A stretch of 64,000 nucleotides of DNA from Scatomorpha stercorigallinarum (GCA_944387865.1 CALXGN010000012.1:1-64000); one strand, 5' to 3'; positions 35,401-45,216 are shown, numbered from the stretch's first letter. Notes: generated by a model not told the origin, from the letters alone. Translations and numbers: made by a program.

Positions 35401-36198
35401 ATGAAATATGCGTTCATAGGCAGCGGCAACATGGCCCGCGCCATCATCGGCGGGCTGGTACACACGGGCACGGCGGGGGAGGACATCCTCGTCGTCAACC
35501 CCAACAACCCCAAGAGCTGCGGCGAGGTGCAGGCCCTCTACGGCGCCGTGCCCGCCCCGGCGGAGGCGCTGGAGCAGGCGGACACGGTGGTCGTGGCCGT
35601 CAAGCCGCAGAGCTTCCCGGCGGCCGCGCCGCTCTACGCGCCGTACGTCCGGCCCGGCACGCTGGTGGTGAGCATCATGGCCGGCATCCCCACCGCGGCG
35701 GTGGAGGCCGCGTTCCCCACGGCGCGCGTGACGCGCGTGATGCCCAACCTGGCCCTGGCCGTGGGCTGCGGCGCGGCGGGCGTGGCCCCCGGCGCCACCG
35801 CCACGGAGGCGGACGTGCAGCTGACGCTGAAGATATTCTCCGCCGCCGGCGTGGCCGTGGCCGTGGACGAAGCGGAGATCGACTCCGTGGCCGCCATCTC
35901 CGGCAGCGGCGCGGCCTACGTGTACTTTCTGGTCGAGAACCTGCGCGACGCCGCCATCGAGGACGGCATGGAGCCGGAAAAGGCCGCGCTGCTCGCGCGG
36001 CAGACGCTGATCGGCGCGGCGCGCCAGCTGGAGCAGGAGGACGTGCCCCCCGAGGAGCTGCGCCGGCGCATCACCAGCAAAAAGGGCACCACGGAGGCCG
36101 CCATAAACGCCATGGCCGAGGCCGGACTCCCCGCCGCGGTGCGCGCGGGATATCAGGCCAACAAGCGCCGCTCGCGCGAGCTGGCCGAGGGCAAGTGA
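35401..36198 (+). CDS. proC: Pyrroline-5-carboxylate reductase
   Basis: Final step to proline. 265 residues; N-terminal Rossmann motif FIGSGNMARAIIGG, and the family signature ISGSGAAYVYFLVENLRDAA near residue 165. Preceded by AAGGAGGCGGAAAACG. With proB and proA it gives a complete glutamate-to-proline route in one operon. Confidence 0.97.
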   Translation: MKYAFIGSGNMARAIIGGLVHTGTAGEDILVVNPNNPKSCGEVQALYGAVPAPAEALEQADTVVVAVKPQSFPAAAPLYAPYVRPGTLVVSIMAGIPTAAVEAAFPTARVTRVMPNLALAVGCGAAGVAPGATATEADVQLTLKIFSAAGVAVAVDEAEIDSVAAISGSGAAYVYFLVENLRDAAIEDGMEPEKAALLARQTLIGAARQLEQEDVPPEELRRRITSKKGTTEAAINAMAEAGLPAAVRAGYQANKRRSRELAEGK

Positions 36199-36202
36199 GC
36201 GC

Positions 36203-36961
36203 GTGGACGCCGTAAAGACGTTCTATGACGGCCTGGCGGGGGAGTACGACAAGCTCTTCGCCGACTGGGGCGAGGCCGCGCGGCGGCAGGCGCAGGTGCT
36301 GGAGCGCATTTTCGCCGCGCACGGCTTCGGCCGGGACAGCACGGTGCTCGACTGCGCCTGCGGCATCGGCACGCAGGCGCTGGGCCTTGCGGCGCTGGGC
36401 TACCGCGTGACCGGCTCCGACATCAGCCCCGCGGCGCTCGCCGAGGCCGGGGAGAGGGCGCGCGCCGCCGCGCTGGCGATAGAACTGCGCGAGGCGGATT
36501 TCCGCCGCCTGCCGGAGCTTGTGGGCGGCAGCTATGACATAGTCATCGCCATGGACAACGCCCTGCCGCACCTTATGTCCTCCGCGGAGCTCGCGGAGGC
36601 CGTGGGCTCCATAGCCGCCGTGACGCGCCCGGGCGGGCTCTTTGCCGCGAGCATACGCGACTACGACGCGCTGCTCGAAACAAAGCCGCGCTATTCCCCG
36701 CCCTATATAAACGGGCCGGAGGGCGCGCGGCGCATAGCCTTCCAGACCTGGGACTGGGCCGGGGAGCGCTACAGGCTCGTCCAGTACATCATAGACGAGA
36801 CTGAGGGCCTCACGGTCAGCCGCCACGAGTGCGAATACCGCGCGCTGCGCCGCGCGGAGCTCTCGCGGCTGCTCGGCTGCGGCGGCTTCGGCGCGGTCCG
36901 CTGGGCCATGCCGGAGGAGACGGGCTATTACCAGCCCATAGTTACGGCAATCAGAGAATAA
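36203..36961 (+). CDS. SAM-dependent class I methyltransferase
   Basis: 252 residues with the SAM-binding motif I VLDCACGIGTQALGLAALGY, motif II GSDISPAALAEA, and DIVIAMDNALPHL. Resembles glycine/sarcosine-type or other small-molecule methyltransferases, but the substrate cannot be assigned. GTG start at 36203, four bases after proC. Its position in the pro-pyc run seems incidental. Confidence 0.85.
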   Translation: MDAVKTFYDGLAGEYDKLFADWGEAARRQAQVLERIFAAHGFGRDSTVLDCACGIGTQALGLAALGYRVTGSDISPAALAEAGERARAAALAIELREADFRRLPELVGGSYDIVIAMDNALPHLMSSAELAEAVGSIAAVTRPGGLFAASIRDYDALLETKPRYSPPYINGPEGARRIAFQTWDWAGERYRLVQYIIDETEGLTVSRHECEYRALRRAELSRLLGCGGFGAVRWAMPEETGYYQPIVTAIRE

Positions 36962-36981
36962 CCGCAAAAAAGGAGAGAGCG

Positions 36982-39900
36982 ATGCAGGGACGGACGTTTG
37001 AAAAAGTCATGGCCGCAAACCGCGGCGAGATAGCCATCCGCATATTCAGGGCCTGTTACGACCTTGGCCTCAGGACGCTGGCGATTTATTCAAAGGAAGA
37101 CACGATGAGCCTTTTCCGCACGAAGGCGGACGAGGCCTATCTGATCGGCGAGCACCTGAGCCCCCTGGGGGCCTACCTGGCGATAGACGAGATCATCGCC
37201 CTGGCAAAAAAGCGCGGCGTGGACGCCATCCACCCCGGCTACGGCTTTTTGAGCGAGAACGCGGCCTTTGCGAGGGCCTGCGAGGAGGCGGGCATAAAGT
37301 TCATCGGCCCGCCGAGCAGCGTGCTGGCGAAGATGGGGGACAAGCTCGAGGCCAAGAAAATAGCCGTCCAGTGCGGCGTGCCCGTCATCCCCGGCTCGCG
37401 CGAGCCGCTGAAGGACGCGCAGGAGGCGCTCTCGCTGGCGCGCGAATTCGGCTATCCCGTCATCCTCAAGGCCGCCGCCGGCGGCGGCGGGCGCGGCATG
37501 AGGCTCTGCGAAAAGGACGAGGACGTGGCCCCGGCCTTCGAGCTCGTGAGCAACGAAGCGCGCAAGGCCTTTGGCGACGGCAGCATCTTCATCGAGAAAT
37601 ACCTCGTGGAGCCGAAGCACATCGAGGTGCAGATACTGGCCGACGAGCACGGCTGCGTGCGCCACCTGGGCGAGCGCGACTGCTCGCTGCAGCGGCGCTA
37701 CCAGAAGGTGGTGGAGTTCGCCCCGGCCTGGAGCGTGCGCGAGGACGTGCGCGAAAAGCTGCGCGCGGACGCGGTGAAGATCGCCGAGGCCGTCGGCTAT
37801 GTGAACGCCGGCACGGTGGAGTTCCTCGTGGACCGCAGCGGGAACCACTATTTCATCGAGATGAACCCGCGCATACAGGTGGAGCACACCGTCACCGAGA
37901 TGGTCACGGGCATCGACATAGTCCGCGCGCAGATACTCATCGCCGAGGGCGCGCACCTCTCTCACCCGGAGATCGGCCTTGAAAAGCAGAGCGACCTGAA
38001 CATCAACGGCTACTCTATACAGTGCCGCGTCACCACGGAGGACCCGAAGAACAACTTCGCGCCGGACAACGGCAAGATCGCCTCCTACCGCTCCGGCGGC
38101 GGCTTCGGCGTCCGGCTCGACGGTGGCAACGCCACGGCCGGCGCGGAGATAAGCCCCTATTACGACTCCCTGCTGGTCAAGGTGACCACCTGGGACCGCA
38201 CATTCGAGGCCGTGTGCCGCAAGGCGCGCCGCGCGATAAACGAGGAGCAGGTGCGCGGCGTCAAGACCAACATCTCCTTTGTCACCAACATCCTCAGCCA
38301 CCCGGCCTTCATCGCCGGCAAGTGCCACACGAAGTTCATCGACGAGACGCCGGAGCTCTTCGACATCGTGGACAGCCGCGACCGCGCCACGCGCGTGCTG
38401 CGCTATATCGCCAACATCCAGGTGGCGGACCCCGACGCCGAGCGGCGCGAATATTCCGCCCCGCGCTACCCCAAGGCCACGCGCGAGGTGACGCGCCGCG
38501 ACGGGCTGAAGGAGCTGCTGGACACGGAGGGGCCGGAGGCCGTCAGCAAGTGGGTGCTGGGGCAGAAAAAACTGCTCGTCACCGACACCACCATGCGCGA
38601 CGCGCACCAGAGCCTGCTCTCCACCCGCATGCGCACGCGCGACATGGTGAAGGGCGCGGAGGGCACGGCGGACTTCATGGCCGGCTGCTTCTCGCTGGAG
38701 ATGTGGGGCGGCGCCACCTTCGACACGGCCTACCGCTTCCTCTATGAGTCCCCCTGGGAGCGGCTGATACTGCTGCGGGAGAAGATACCCAACATCCCCT
38801 TCCAGATGCTGCTGCGCGGCAGCAACTTGGTGGGCTACGCCAGCTACCCGGACGACCTCGTGCGCGCCTTCATCGAGGAGAGCGCCAGCTGCGGCATCGA
38901 CGTGTTCCGCGTTTTCGATTCGCTCAACTGGATACCGAGCATGGAGACGGCCATGGACGCCGTGCTCAGGACCGGCAAGCTGCTGGAGGCCACCGTCTGC
39001 TACACAGGCGACATCCTCGACCCCAAACGGGACAGGTATACGCTCAAGTACTACGTCGACTTCGCCAGGGAGCTCGAGCGCCGCGGCGCGCACACCATCT
39101 GCGTGAAGGACATGTCGGGCCTGCTGAAGCCCTATGCGGCGAAGAAGCTCATAAAGGCGCTGAAGGAGGAAGTGGGCGTCCCCATCCACCTGCACACGCA
39201 CAACACCACCGACAACCAGATCGCCACCTACCTGCTCGCCGCCGAGGCGGGCGTGGACATCGTGGACTGCGCCATCGGCCCGCTCTCCAGCCTCACCAGC
39301 CAGCCGAGCATCAACTCCCTGGTGGAGGCGCTGCGCGGCACGGAGCGCGACACCGGCCTGCCCACGGAGGGGCTGCAGAAGCTGGCCGACTACTGGAGCG
39401 ACGTGCGCGAGCGCTACTGGAGCTTCGACAAGGGGCTCAAGACGCCCGTCACGGACATCTACCGCTACGAGATACCCGGCGGGCAGTACACCAACCTGCA
39501 GCCGCAGGTGGAGGCGCTGGGCCTCGGCCAGCGCTTCGAGGAAGTGAAGGAGATGTACCGCACGGTGAACGGTATGCTGGGCGACATCATAAAGGTCACG
39601 CCGAGCTCCAAGATGGTGGGCGACCTCGCCATCTTCATGGTGCAGAACGACCTGACGCCGGAGAACATAGTCGAGCGCGGCGAGACCCTCGCCTTCCCGG
39701 ACAGCGTGGTGAGCTACTTCAAGGGCCTGATGGGCCAGCCGCCCTGCGGCTTCCCGGAGGACCTGCAGCGCGTGGTGCTCAAGGGCGAGCAGCCCATCAC
39801 CGTGCGCCCGGGCGAGCTGCTGCCTCCCGTGGACTGGGACGCCGTGCGCGCGGAGGTGGAAAAGCTCACGCCCGAGCCCACCCGCCGCGGCCTCATCTCC

Positions 39901-40410
39901 TACGCGATGTACCCGAAGGTCCTGCGCGACTTCTTCGAGCACCGCAAGGAGTACGGCTACATCATGCGCATGGGCAGCCACGTGTTCTTCAACGGCCTCG
40001 CCGTGGGCGAGACCAACCAGATCAACATCGAGGACGGCAAGACCCTGGTGATAAAATACCTTGGCCTCGGCGACCGCAACGAGGACGGCACGCGCAACGT
40101 CGTCTTTGAGCTGAACGGCGCGCGGCGCGAAGTGGCCGTGCCCGACCCCTCCGCCCCGGATACCGGCAAGCGCACGGTGATGGCCGACCCCGCGGACAGG
40201 AGCCAGATCGGCGCGTCCATACCCGGCATGGTGTCCAAGGTGGCCGTCAAGCCGGGCGACACGGTGAAGGCCAACCAGGTGGTGGCCATCATCGAAGCTA
40301 TGAAAATGGAGACCAGCGTCGTGGCCCTCACTGACGGGAAGATAGGCGAGCTCTTCATCGAGCCCGGCGTGACCGTGAAGGCCGGCGAGCTGCTGATGAC
40401 TGTGATATGA
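36982..40410 (+). CDS. pyc: Pyruvate carboxylase
   Basis: Biotin enzyme making oxaloacetate from pyruvate, bicarbonate and ATP. 1142 residues in one chain: biotin carboxylase (1-450; MAANRGEIAIRIFRAC, KAAAGGGGRGM, FIEMNPRIQVEHTVTEM), carboxyltransferase (about 520-800; TDTTMRDAHQSLLSTRMRT with metal and Lys residues), PYC_OADA domain, and the biotinyl Lys in IIEAMKMETS 35 residues from the end. ATG 36982 after AGGAGAGAGCG. Its stop overlaps hemZ. Confidence 0.98.
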   Translation: MQGRTFEKVMAANRGEIAIRIFRACYDLGLRTLAIYSKEDTMSLFRTKADEAYLIGEHLSPLGAYLAIDEIIALAKKRGVDAIHPGYGFLSENAAFARACEEAGIKFIGPPSSVLAKMGDKLEAKKIAVQCGVPVIPGSREPLKDAQEALSLAREFGYPVILKAAAGGGGRGMRLCEKDEDVAPAFELVSNEARKAFGDGSIFIEKYLVEPKHIEVQILADEHGCVRHLGERDCSLQRRYQKVVEFAPAWSVREDVREKLRADAVKIAEAVGYVNAGTVEFLVDRSGNHYFIEMNPRIQVEHTVTEMVTGIDIVRAQILIAEGAHLSHPEIGLEKQSDLNINGYSIQCRVTTEDPKNNFAPDNGKIASYRSGGGFGVRLDGGNATAGAEISPYYDSLLVKVTTWDRTFEAVCRKARRAINEEQVRGVKTNISFVTNILSHPAFIAGKCHTKFIDETPELFDIVDSRDRATRVLRYIANIQVADPDAERREYSAPRYPKATREVTRRDGLKELLDTEGPEAVSKWVLGQKKLLVTDTTMRDAHQSLLSTRMRTRDMVKGAEGTADFMAGCFSLEMWGGATFDTAYRFLYESPWERLILLREKIPNIPFQMLLRGSNLVGYASYPDDLVRAFIEESASCGIDVFRVFDSLNWIPSMETAMDAVLRTGKLLEATVCYTGDILDPKRDRYTLKYYVDFARELERRGAHTICVKDMSGLLKPYAAKKLIKALKEEVGVPIHLHTHNTTDNQIATYLLAAEAGVDIVDCAIGPLSSLTSQPSINSLVEALRGTERDTGLPTEGLQKLADYWSDVRERYWSFDKGLKTPVTDIYRYEIPGGQYTNLQPQVEALGLGQRFEEVKEMYRTVNGMLGDIIKVTPSSKMVGDLAIFMVQNDLTPENIVERGETLAFPDSVVSYFKGLMGQPPCGFPEDLQRVVLKGEQPITVRPGELLPPVDWDAVRAEVEKLTPEPTRRGLISYAMYPKVLRDFFEHRKEYGYIMRMGSHVFFNGLAVGETNQINIEDGKTLVIKYLGLGDRNEDGTRNVVFELNGARREVAVPDPSAPDTGKRTVMADPADRSQIGASIPGMVSKVAVKPGDTVKANQVVAIIEAMKMETSVVALTDGKIGELFIEPGVTVKAGELLMTVI

Positions 40411-41873
40411 ACCTTTATCTGAACGGATGCGGGAAATATCCCGCCGAACAGGCGCTGCTCACCTTCTTCCCCGGCGAGCGGCCGGAATACCCGGAGGGGG
40501 AGCCGCAGGGCGAGCGCTGCGAGATCAACGTGGCCATGCGCAACGAGCGCATCATGTGCACCTGCCTGCTGGTGCGCGGCGGCCAGGCCTACCGCTCCCG
40601 GGCGTCCATGGACCACTCGCGCATCGTGGACGAGGTGACGCGCGAGCGCTACACGGGGCGCGTGGTGAAGCTGGCCTTTTTCCGCGCGGCCGTCGCCTCC
40701 GGCATACCCTACCCCGAGTGGGGCTGCCTGACGGGCGTGAGGCCCGTGAAGCTGGTGGAGGGCTACCTGCGCGAGGGGATGACGCCCGCGGGCGCCCGCG
40801 GGCGCTTCATGCGCGAATACTATGTCTCCAAGCGCCGCGCCACGCTGAGCGTGGCCGCGGCCCAGGCCTCCATAGAGGCCGACAGGGCGCTGGGGGAGCG
40901 GGATGTCTGCCTCTATGTGGGCATCCCCTTCTGCCCCACGCGCTGCGCCTACTGCAGCTTCGTCAGCCAGAGCGTGGAGAAGTCCCTGGGGCTGGTGGAG
41001 CCCTATCTGGAGGCGCTGGAGCGGGAGATATCCGCCACGGCGGAGGCCGCCAGCCGCGCGCAGCTGCGGCCCGTGGCGCTCTATATCGGCGGCGGCACGC
41101 CCACGACGCTCAGCGCCGGGCAGCTCGACCGCCTGTGCGCGCAGCTGGAGCGCAGCTTTGACCTCTCCGCGCTGCGGGAGTACACCGTGGAGGCCGGCCG
41201 GCCGGACACCATCACCGCCGACAAGCTCGCCGCGCTGCGCGCGCACGGCGTGAAACGCCTGAGCGTCAACCCGCAGACGATGTCGGACCCGGTGCTGAGC
41301 GCCATCGGCCGCCGCCACACGGCGAAGGACATCGAGAACGCCATGTCCCTGGTGCGCTCCGCCGGCAGGTTCGAGGTGAACATGGACCTCATCGCCGGGC
41401 TGCAGACCGACACGGCGGAGGGCTTCGCCGACTCGCTGGAGCGGGTGCTGGCCCTACGCCCGGACAATATCACCATCCACACCCTGGCCGTCAAGCGCGG
41501 CTCGCGCCTGCATGCGGAGGGCGCGGAGCAGCTGCCCGCGCCGGAGGAGGTGGAGCGGATGCTCTCCGGCGCCATGAACAGGCTCACCGCCGCGCGCTAC
41601 GAGCCCTATTACCTCTACCGCCAGAAGTACATGTCCGGCGGCTTCGAGAACGTGGGCTGGACAAAGCCCTGGCGCGCCAGCCTTTACAACATATGTATAA
41701 TGGAGGAGCTGCGCAGCATCATAGCCATGGGCGCCGGCGGCTCCACCAAGCTCATCGCCCCCGGCGGGCGGCTGGAGCGGCACTTTGCGCCCAAATACCC
41801 CGGGGAGTACATCGCCGCCATTGACCGCGTCTGCGCGGACAAGGAAAGGATCGTTGATTTCCATGCCGTTTGA
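40407..41873 (+). CDS. hemZ: HemZ-type coproporphyrinogen dehydrogenase, radical SAM
   Basis: 488-residue HemN-like radical SAM protein of the anaerobic HemZ group, with an extra N-terminal domain (about 1-160: GCLTGVRPVKLVEGYL). The cluster motif is CPTRCAYCSF near residue 174, followed by YIGGGTPTTLSAGQLDRL. HemN-like proteins also include heme chaperones; the HemZ N-terminal domain favours this assignment. The ATG overlaps the pyc TGA. Confidence 0.88.
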   Translation: MNLYLNGCGKYPAEQALLTFFPGERPEYPEGEPQGERCEINVAMRNERIMCTCLLVRGGQAYRSRASMDHSRIVDEVTRERYTGRVVKLAFFRAAVASGIPYPEWGCLTGVRPVKLVEGYLREGMTPAGARGRFMREYYVSKRRATLSVAAAQASIEADRALGERDVCLYVGIPFCPTRCAYCSFVSQSVEKSLGLVEPYLEALEREISATAEAASRAQLRPVALYIGGGTPTTLSAGQLDRLCAQLERSFDLSALREYTVEAGRPDTITADKLAALRAHGVKRLSVNPQTMSDPVLSAIGRRHTAKDIENAMSLVRSAGRFEVNMDLIAGLQTDTAEGFADSLERVLALRPDNITIHTLAVKRGSRLHAEGAEQLPAPEEVERMLSGAMNRLTAARYEPYYLYRQKYMSGGFENVGWTKPWRASLYNICIMEELRSIIAMGAGGSTKLIAPGGRLERHFAPKYPGEYIAAIDRVCADKERIVDFHAV

Positions 41874-42798
41874 CCTGAAGGAGATAAACTACCGCACCGT
41901 GGCCGAGCCTGCGGCCTTCCTCGCCGAGTGCGACGCGCGCTACGCCGCCAAGGTGTCCCGCGCGGCGGAGATGATCGCCGCCAACCTGAAAAACAGCCCC
42001 ATCGTGCTGCTCTCCGGCCCCAGCGGCAGCGGCAAGACCACCACCGCGCAGAAGATAGAGGACGAGCTGGAGCGCCGCGGCGTCCGCTCCTACACCATCA
42101 GCATGGACAACTACTTCCGCACGGTGGACCCGGCCACGGCCCCGCGCACGGCGGAGGGGGCCATCGACTACGAGAGCCCCCGGTGCCTGGACATGGAGCT
42201 GCTCAACGAGCACTTCACGGCCCTCGCCCGCGGCGAGCGCATCTGCGTGCCCAAATACGAGTTCGCGCGGCAGATGCGCGTGCTGGAGCCGTCCAAGACC
42301 CTGCGCCTGAAAAAGGACGAGATCGCCATCTTCGAGGGCATCCACGCCCTCAACGGGGCCATCACCTCCCGCCACCCGGCGGCCTTCAAGCTCTATATCT
42401 CCGCCCGCTCGAACGTGGAGTTCGAGGGCAGCGTGGTGTTCAAGGGCACCTGGATGCGCCTGGTGCGGCGCACGGTGCGCGACAAGCTCTTCCGGGCCTA
42501 CGACCCGGCGCAGACGCTGGCCATGTGGGCCAATGTCCGCCGCGGGGAAAAGCTATATATCTCGCCCTTCAAGGAGCAGGCCGACCTGATGCTGGACACG
42601 GCGCTGGAATACGAGCTGCCGGTGATGAACCGCCTGGCGACGGAGCTCTTCTCCGCCATCCCGGAGGGCATCGAGCGCTATGCGGAGCTCAAACAGGTGC
42701 TGCCCGCCATCCAGCTCTTCGGCGAGATCGACGAGGCCCTGGTGGCCCCCGACTCGCTCGTGCGCGAGTTCATCGGCGGCGGCATCTACGACCAGTGA
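41863..42798 (+). CDS. Uridine kinase-like nucleoside kinase
   Basis: 311-residue P-loop kinase of the phosphoribulokinase/uridine kinase family: Walker A LLSGPSGSGKTTTAQK, YTISMDNYFRTVDP, and the lid/acceptor stretch IFEGIHALNG. Starts at ATG 41863 within the last codons of hemZ. The natural substrate could be uridine or another nucleoside. The family also appears fused to TGS domains, absent here. Confidence 0.85.
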   Translation: MPFDLKEINYRTVAEPAAFLAECDARYAAKVSRAAEMIAANLKNSPIVLLSGPSGSGKTTTAQKIEDELERRGVRSYTISMDNYFRTVDPATAPRTAEGAIDYESPRCLDMELLNEHFTALARGERICVPKYEFARQMRVLEPSKTLRLKKDEIAIFEGIHALNGAITSRHPAAFKLYISARSNVEFEGSVVFKGTWMRLVRRTVRDKLFRAYDPAQTLAMWANVRRGEKLYISPFKEQADLMLDTALEYELPVMNRLATELFSAIPEGIERYAELKQVLPAIQLFGEIDEALVAPDSLVREFIGGGIYDQ

Positions 42799-42817
42799 GG
42801 GAAGTTTAAAGTTTTGC

Positions 42818-42846
42818 TTGACTAGATCGGCAAAACGGCGTTTAAT
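42818..42846 (+). promoter_or_regulatory. Rubredoxin promoter
   Basis: TTGACT (42818-42823), 17 bp, TTTAAT (42841-42846). Confidence 0.7.
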
Positions 42847-42888
42847 AAACTCATACCATGTTTGAAATTTGACAAAGGAGGTATGAGC

Positions 42889-43044
42889 GTGAAATACGTC
42901 TGTTCCCTCTGCGGCTACGTCTACGACGAGGCCGAGGGCTCGCCGGAGACCGGCGTGGCCCCGGGCACGCCTTTCGAGCAGCTGCCGGAGGACTGGGCCT
43001 GCCCGCTGTGCGGGGCCGGGCGCGAGGAATTTGAGCCCGAATAA
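42889..43044 (+). CDS. Rubredoxin
   Basis: 51-residue electron carrier with one Fe bound by four Cys: CSLCGYVYDEAEG and CPLCGAGREEFEPE. Used in anaerobes for oxygen and peroxide reduction. GTG 42889 is chosen since AAGGAGG sits seven bases upstream; ATG 42883 would be too close to it. Confidence 0.97.
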   Translation: MKYVCSLCGYVYDEAEGSPETGVAPGTPFEQLPEDWACPLCGAGREEFEPE

Positions 43045-43064
43045 AGCGTAAAGCGTCATCCGCC

Positions 43065-43105
43065 AATGTAAAGCGGCCGCGGTATCACCGCGGCCGCTTT
43101 ACATT
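43065..43105 (+). terminator. Terminator after rubredoxin
   Basis: 18-bp perfect stem AATGTAAAGCGGCCGCGG / CCGCGGCCGCTTTACATT, loop TATCA, followed by TATTTT. Symmetric, so it could act in both directions. Confidence 0.88.
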
Positions 43106-43136
43106 TATTTTACACGGCGCTGCTTTTCCATTTTAC
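43098..43136 (+). promoter_or_regulatory. Candidate PhoB/PhoP box before pstS
   Basis: TTTACA-N5-TTTACA-N5-CTGCTT-N5-TTTTAC: 11-bp spaced repeats as in Gram-positive Pho boxes (consensus TT-A-A-like hexamers). The first repeat shares bases with the rubredoxin terminator. It lies about 65 bases before the pstS start. Confidence 0.6.
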
Positions 43137-43198
43137 GCAGCTTGAGTAGCATACGTATTGCGAAAGCAAAATACCGAAAAGAAGGAGACAATCCTGCA

Positions 43199-44101
43199 AT
43201 GAAAAAGACCCTTGCCATACTGCTCTCCGCCCTGCTGTGCCTGAGCCTGTTCGCCGCCTGCGGCGAGGAGCCGGCCGAGGAGAGCGTCGCTCCCTCCGAG
43301 GAGCCTGTCGCTGAGAGCGAAGAGCCCGCCGTCGAGAGCGAAGAGCCCGCCGAGGAGATCTCCGGCAACGTCGCCCTGAACGGCTCCACCTCCATGGAGA
43401 GCGTCATCCTCGCCCTGATCGAGGGCTTTGCCGAAGTCCAGCCCGAGGTCAACCCCCAGTACACCGGCAGCGGCTCCGGCGCCGGCATCGAGGGCGTCCT
43501 GGGCGGCACCTGCGACCTGGGCCTCGCCAGCCGCGCCCTCTCCGACGAGGAGAAGGCCGAGGGCGCCGTTGAGAACGTCATCGCCCTGGACGGCGTCGCC
43601 GTCGTCATCAACCCCGAGAACACCGTTACCGACCTGACCACCGAGCAGATCGCCAAGATCTTCACCGGCGAGATCACCAACTGGAGCGAAGTCGGCGGCC
43701 CCGACGGCGCCATCGCCGTGTTCGGCCGCGAGGCCGGCTCCGGCACCCGCGGCGCGTTCGAGGAGATCCTCGGCATCGAGGACGCCTGCGCCTACACCAA
43801 CGAGTACAGCTCCACCGGCGACGTCATCGGCAACGTGGCCAGCAACCCCAACGCCATCGGCTACGCCAGCCTCTCCGCCGTCAATGACACCGTCACCGCC
43901 GTCGCCGTCAACGGCGTCGTGCCCAGCGAGGAGACCGTCGCGGACGGCAGCTTCGCCATCCAGCGCCCCTTCGTGGTCGTCACCGTCGAGGGCCAGGAGC
44001 TCAGCCCGGCCGCCCAGGCCTTCCTGGACTACGCCATGAGCGATGAGGTCGCCGACATCATCACCGCCGCCGGCGCCGTGCCCGCCAGCCTCGCCGCGTA
44101 A
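43199..44101 (+). CDS. pstS: Phosphate ABC transporter substrate-binding lipoprotein PstS
   Basis: Extracellular high-affinity phosphate receptor. 300 residues: lipoprotein signal with lipobox LFAACG near residue 22, an acidic Glu/Ser-Val-rich linker (24-55, PSEEPVAESEEPAVE), then the PstS fold: NGSTSMESVI, YTGSGSGAGIEGVLGGTCDLGLA, REAGSGTRGAFEEI. ATG 43199 after AAGGAGACAATCCTGCA. The strongly restricted codon set suggests high expression. Confidence 0.96.
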   Translation: MKKTLAILLSALLCLSLFAACGEEPAEESVAPSEEPVAESEEPAVESEEPAEEISGNVALNGSTSMESVILALIEGFAEVQPEVNPQYTGSGSGAGIEGVLGGTCDLGLASRALSDEEKAEGAVENVIALDGVAVVINPENTVTDLTTEQIAKIFTGEITNWSEVGGPDGAIAVFGREAGSGTRGAFEEILGIEDACAYTNEYSSTGDVIGNVASNPNAIGYASLSAVNDTVTAVAVNGVVPSEETVADGSFAIQRPFVVVTVEGQELSPAAQAFLDYAMSDEVADIITAAGAVPASLAA

Positions 44102-44120
44102 GCAAGTCAAAAACCTTGAT

Positions 44121-44155
44121 GGCAATGGCCCCCACGCAAATGGGGGCCTATTGCC
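44121..44155 (+). other. Hairpin between pstS and pstC
   Basis: GGCAAT-G-GGCCCCC / GGGGGCC-T-ATTGCC without a T-run. Probably an RNA 3'-end stabiliser or processing site that lets pstS mRNA exceed the rest of the operon. Confidence 0.6.
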
Positions 44156-44244
44156 GTGAAAACCAGGGGTGTGTCTGAATGGCGCTCAGGCGCGCATGGG
44201 CGTGAACGCCGCTCAGATCCACCCCGGAAAAGGAAAGAATAAGC

Positions 44245-45216
44245 ATGACCGAATTTGCAAACATGAAAGGAGAGAAGGGCGCTGTGAAGGCCAGCAAAGA
44301 GAAAAACGCCGCTGCCGCCGCCCCCGAGCGCATCGACTCCCGGCGCGGCGTCAAGGACGTCATGGAGACCGTGATGCGCGCCGTCTTCGTCGTCTGCGGC
44401 CTGGTGGCCGTGGGTTTCGTGCTCGTCATTTCCGCATACCTTATCATATCCGGCATCCCCGCCATCCGCGAGGTGGGGCTGTGGGACTTCCTCAGCGGCA
44501 CCAGCTGGGAGCCGGCCAACAAGACGGAGCCCAGCTTCGGCATCCTGCCGATGATCCTCACCAGCATCTACGGCACGGCCGGCGCCATCGTCATCGGCGT
44601 GCCCATCGGCTTCCTGATGGCCGTGTTCCTCTCCAAGGTGGCGAACAGGAAGGCCGCCGCCGTCATCCGCGAGGTGGTGGACCTGCTGGCCGGCATCCCC
44701 AGCGTCGTCTACGGCCTGGTGGGCATGATGGTGCTGGTGCCCGGCATCCGCGAGCTCTTCGGCCTGCCCGCCGGCGACAGCCTGCTGGCCGCCATCATCG
44801 TGCTGGCCATCATGATACTGCCCAGCATCATCTCCGTTTCCGAAACGGCGCTCAACGCCGTGCCCCGAGAGTATGAGGAGGCCAGCCTGGCCCTCGGCGC
44901 CACGGAGCTGGAGACCTACTTCCGCGTCAGCGCCCCGGCCGCCAAGAGCGGCATCGCCGCCGCCGTGGTGCTCGGCGTGGGCCGCGCGATAGGCGAGGCC
45001 ATGGCCATCCTGATGGTGGCCGGCAACGTGGCCAACATGCCCAGCCTGCTCTCCTCCGTCAAATTCCTCACCACCGCCATCGCCGGCGAGATGGGCTACG
45101 CGGGCGACCTCCACCGCCAGGCGCTCTTCTCCATCGGCCTGGTGCTCTTCCTCTTCATAATGCTCATCAACGCCGCGCTCAACATGTTCCTCAAGCACGA
45201 TAAGGAGGGCAACTGA
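44245..45216 (+). CDS. pstC: Phosphate ABC transporter permease PstC
   Basis: 323-residue inner-membrane permease. About 40 residues of polar, Lys/Ala-rich N-terminus precede six membrane segments; the permease loop is EEASLALGATELETYFRV. FGILPMILTSIYGTAG is typical of PstC. Its stop overlaps the pstA start. Confidence 0.96.
   Translation: MTEFANMKGEKGAVKASKEKNAAAAAPERIDSRRGVKDVMETVMRAVFVVCGLVAVGFVLVISAYLIISGIPAIREVGLWDFLSGTSWEPANKTEPSFGILPMILTSIYGTAGAIVIGVPIGFLMAVFLSKVANRKAAAVIREVVDLLAGIPSVVYGLVGMMVLVPGIRELFGLPAGDSLLAAIIVLAIMILPSIISVSETALNAVPREYEEASLALGATELETYFRVSAPAAKSGIAAAVVLGVGRAIGEAMAILMVAGNVANMPSLLSSVKFLTTAIAGEMGYAGDLHRQALFSIGLVLFLFIMLINAALNMFLKHDKEGN

Noticed and set aside
37090..39981. 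963-codon open frame antisense to pyruvate carboxylase
   Set aside because: Same GC artefact; low-complexity composition, no ribosome site, and fully covered by a clear pyc gene.
44121..44155. Transcription terminator between pstS and pstC
   Set aside because: The stem has no T-run, and pstC has no promoter of its own that I can see; a stabiliser or processing role is more likely.
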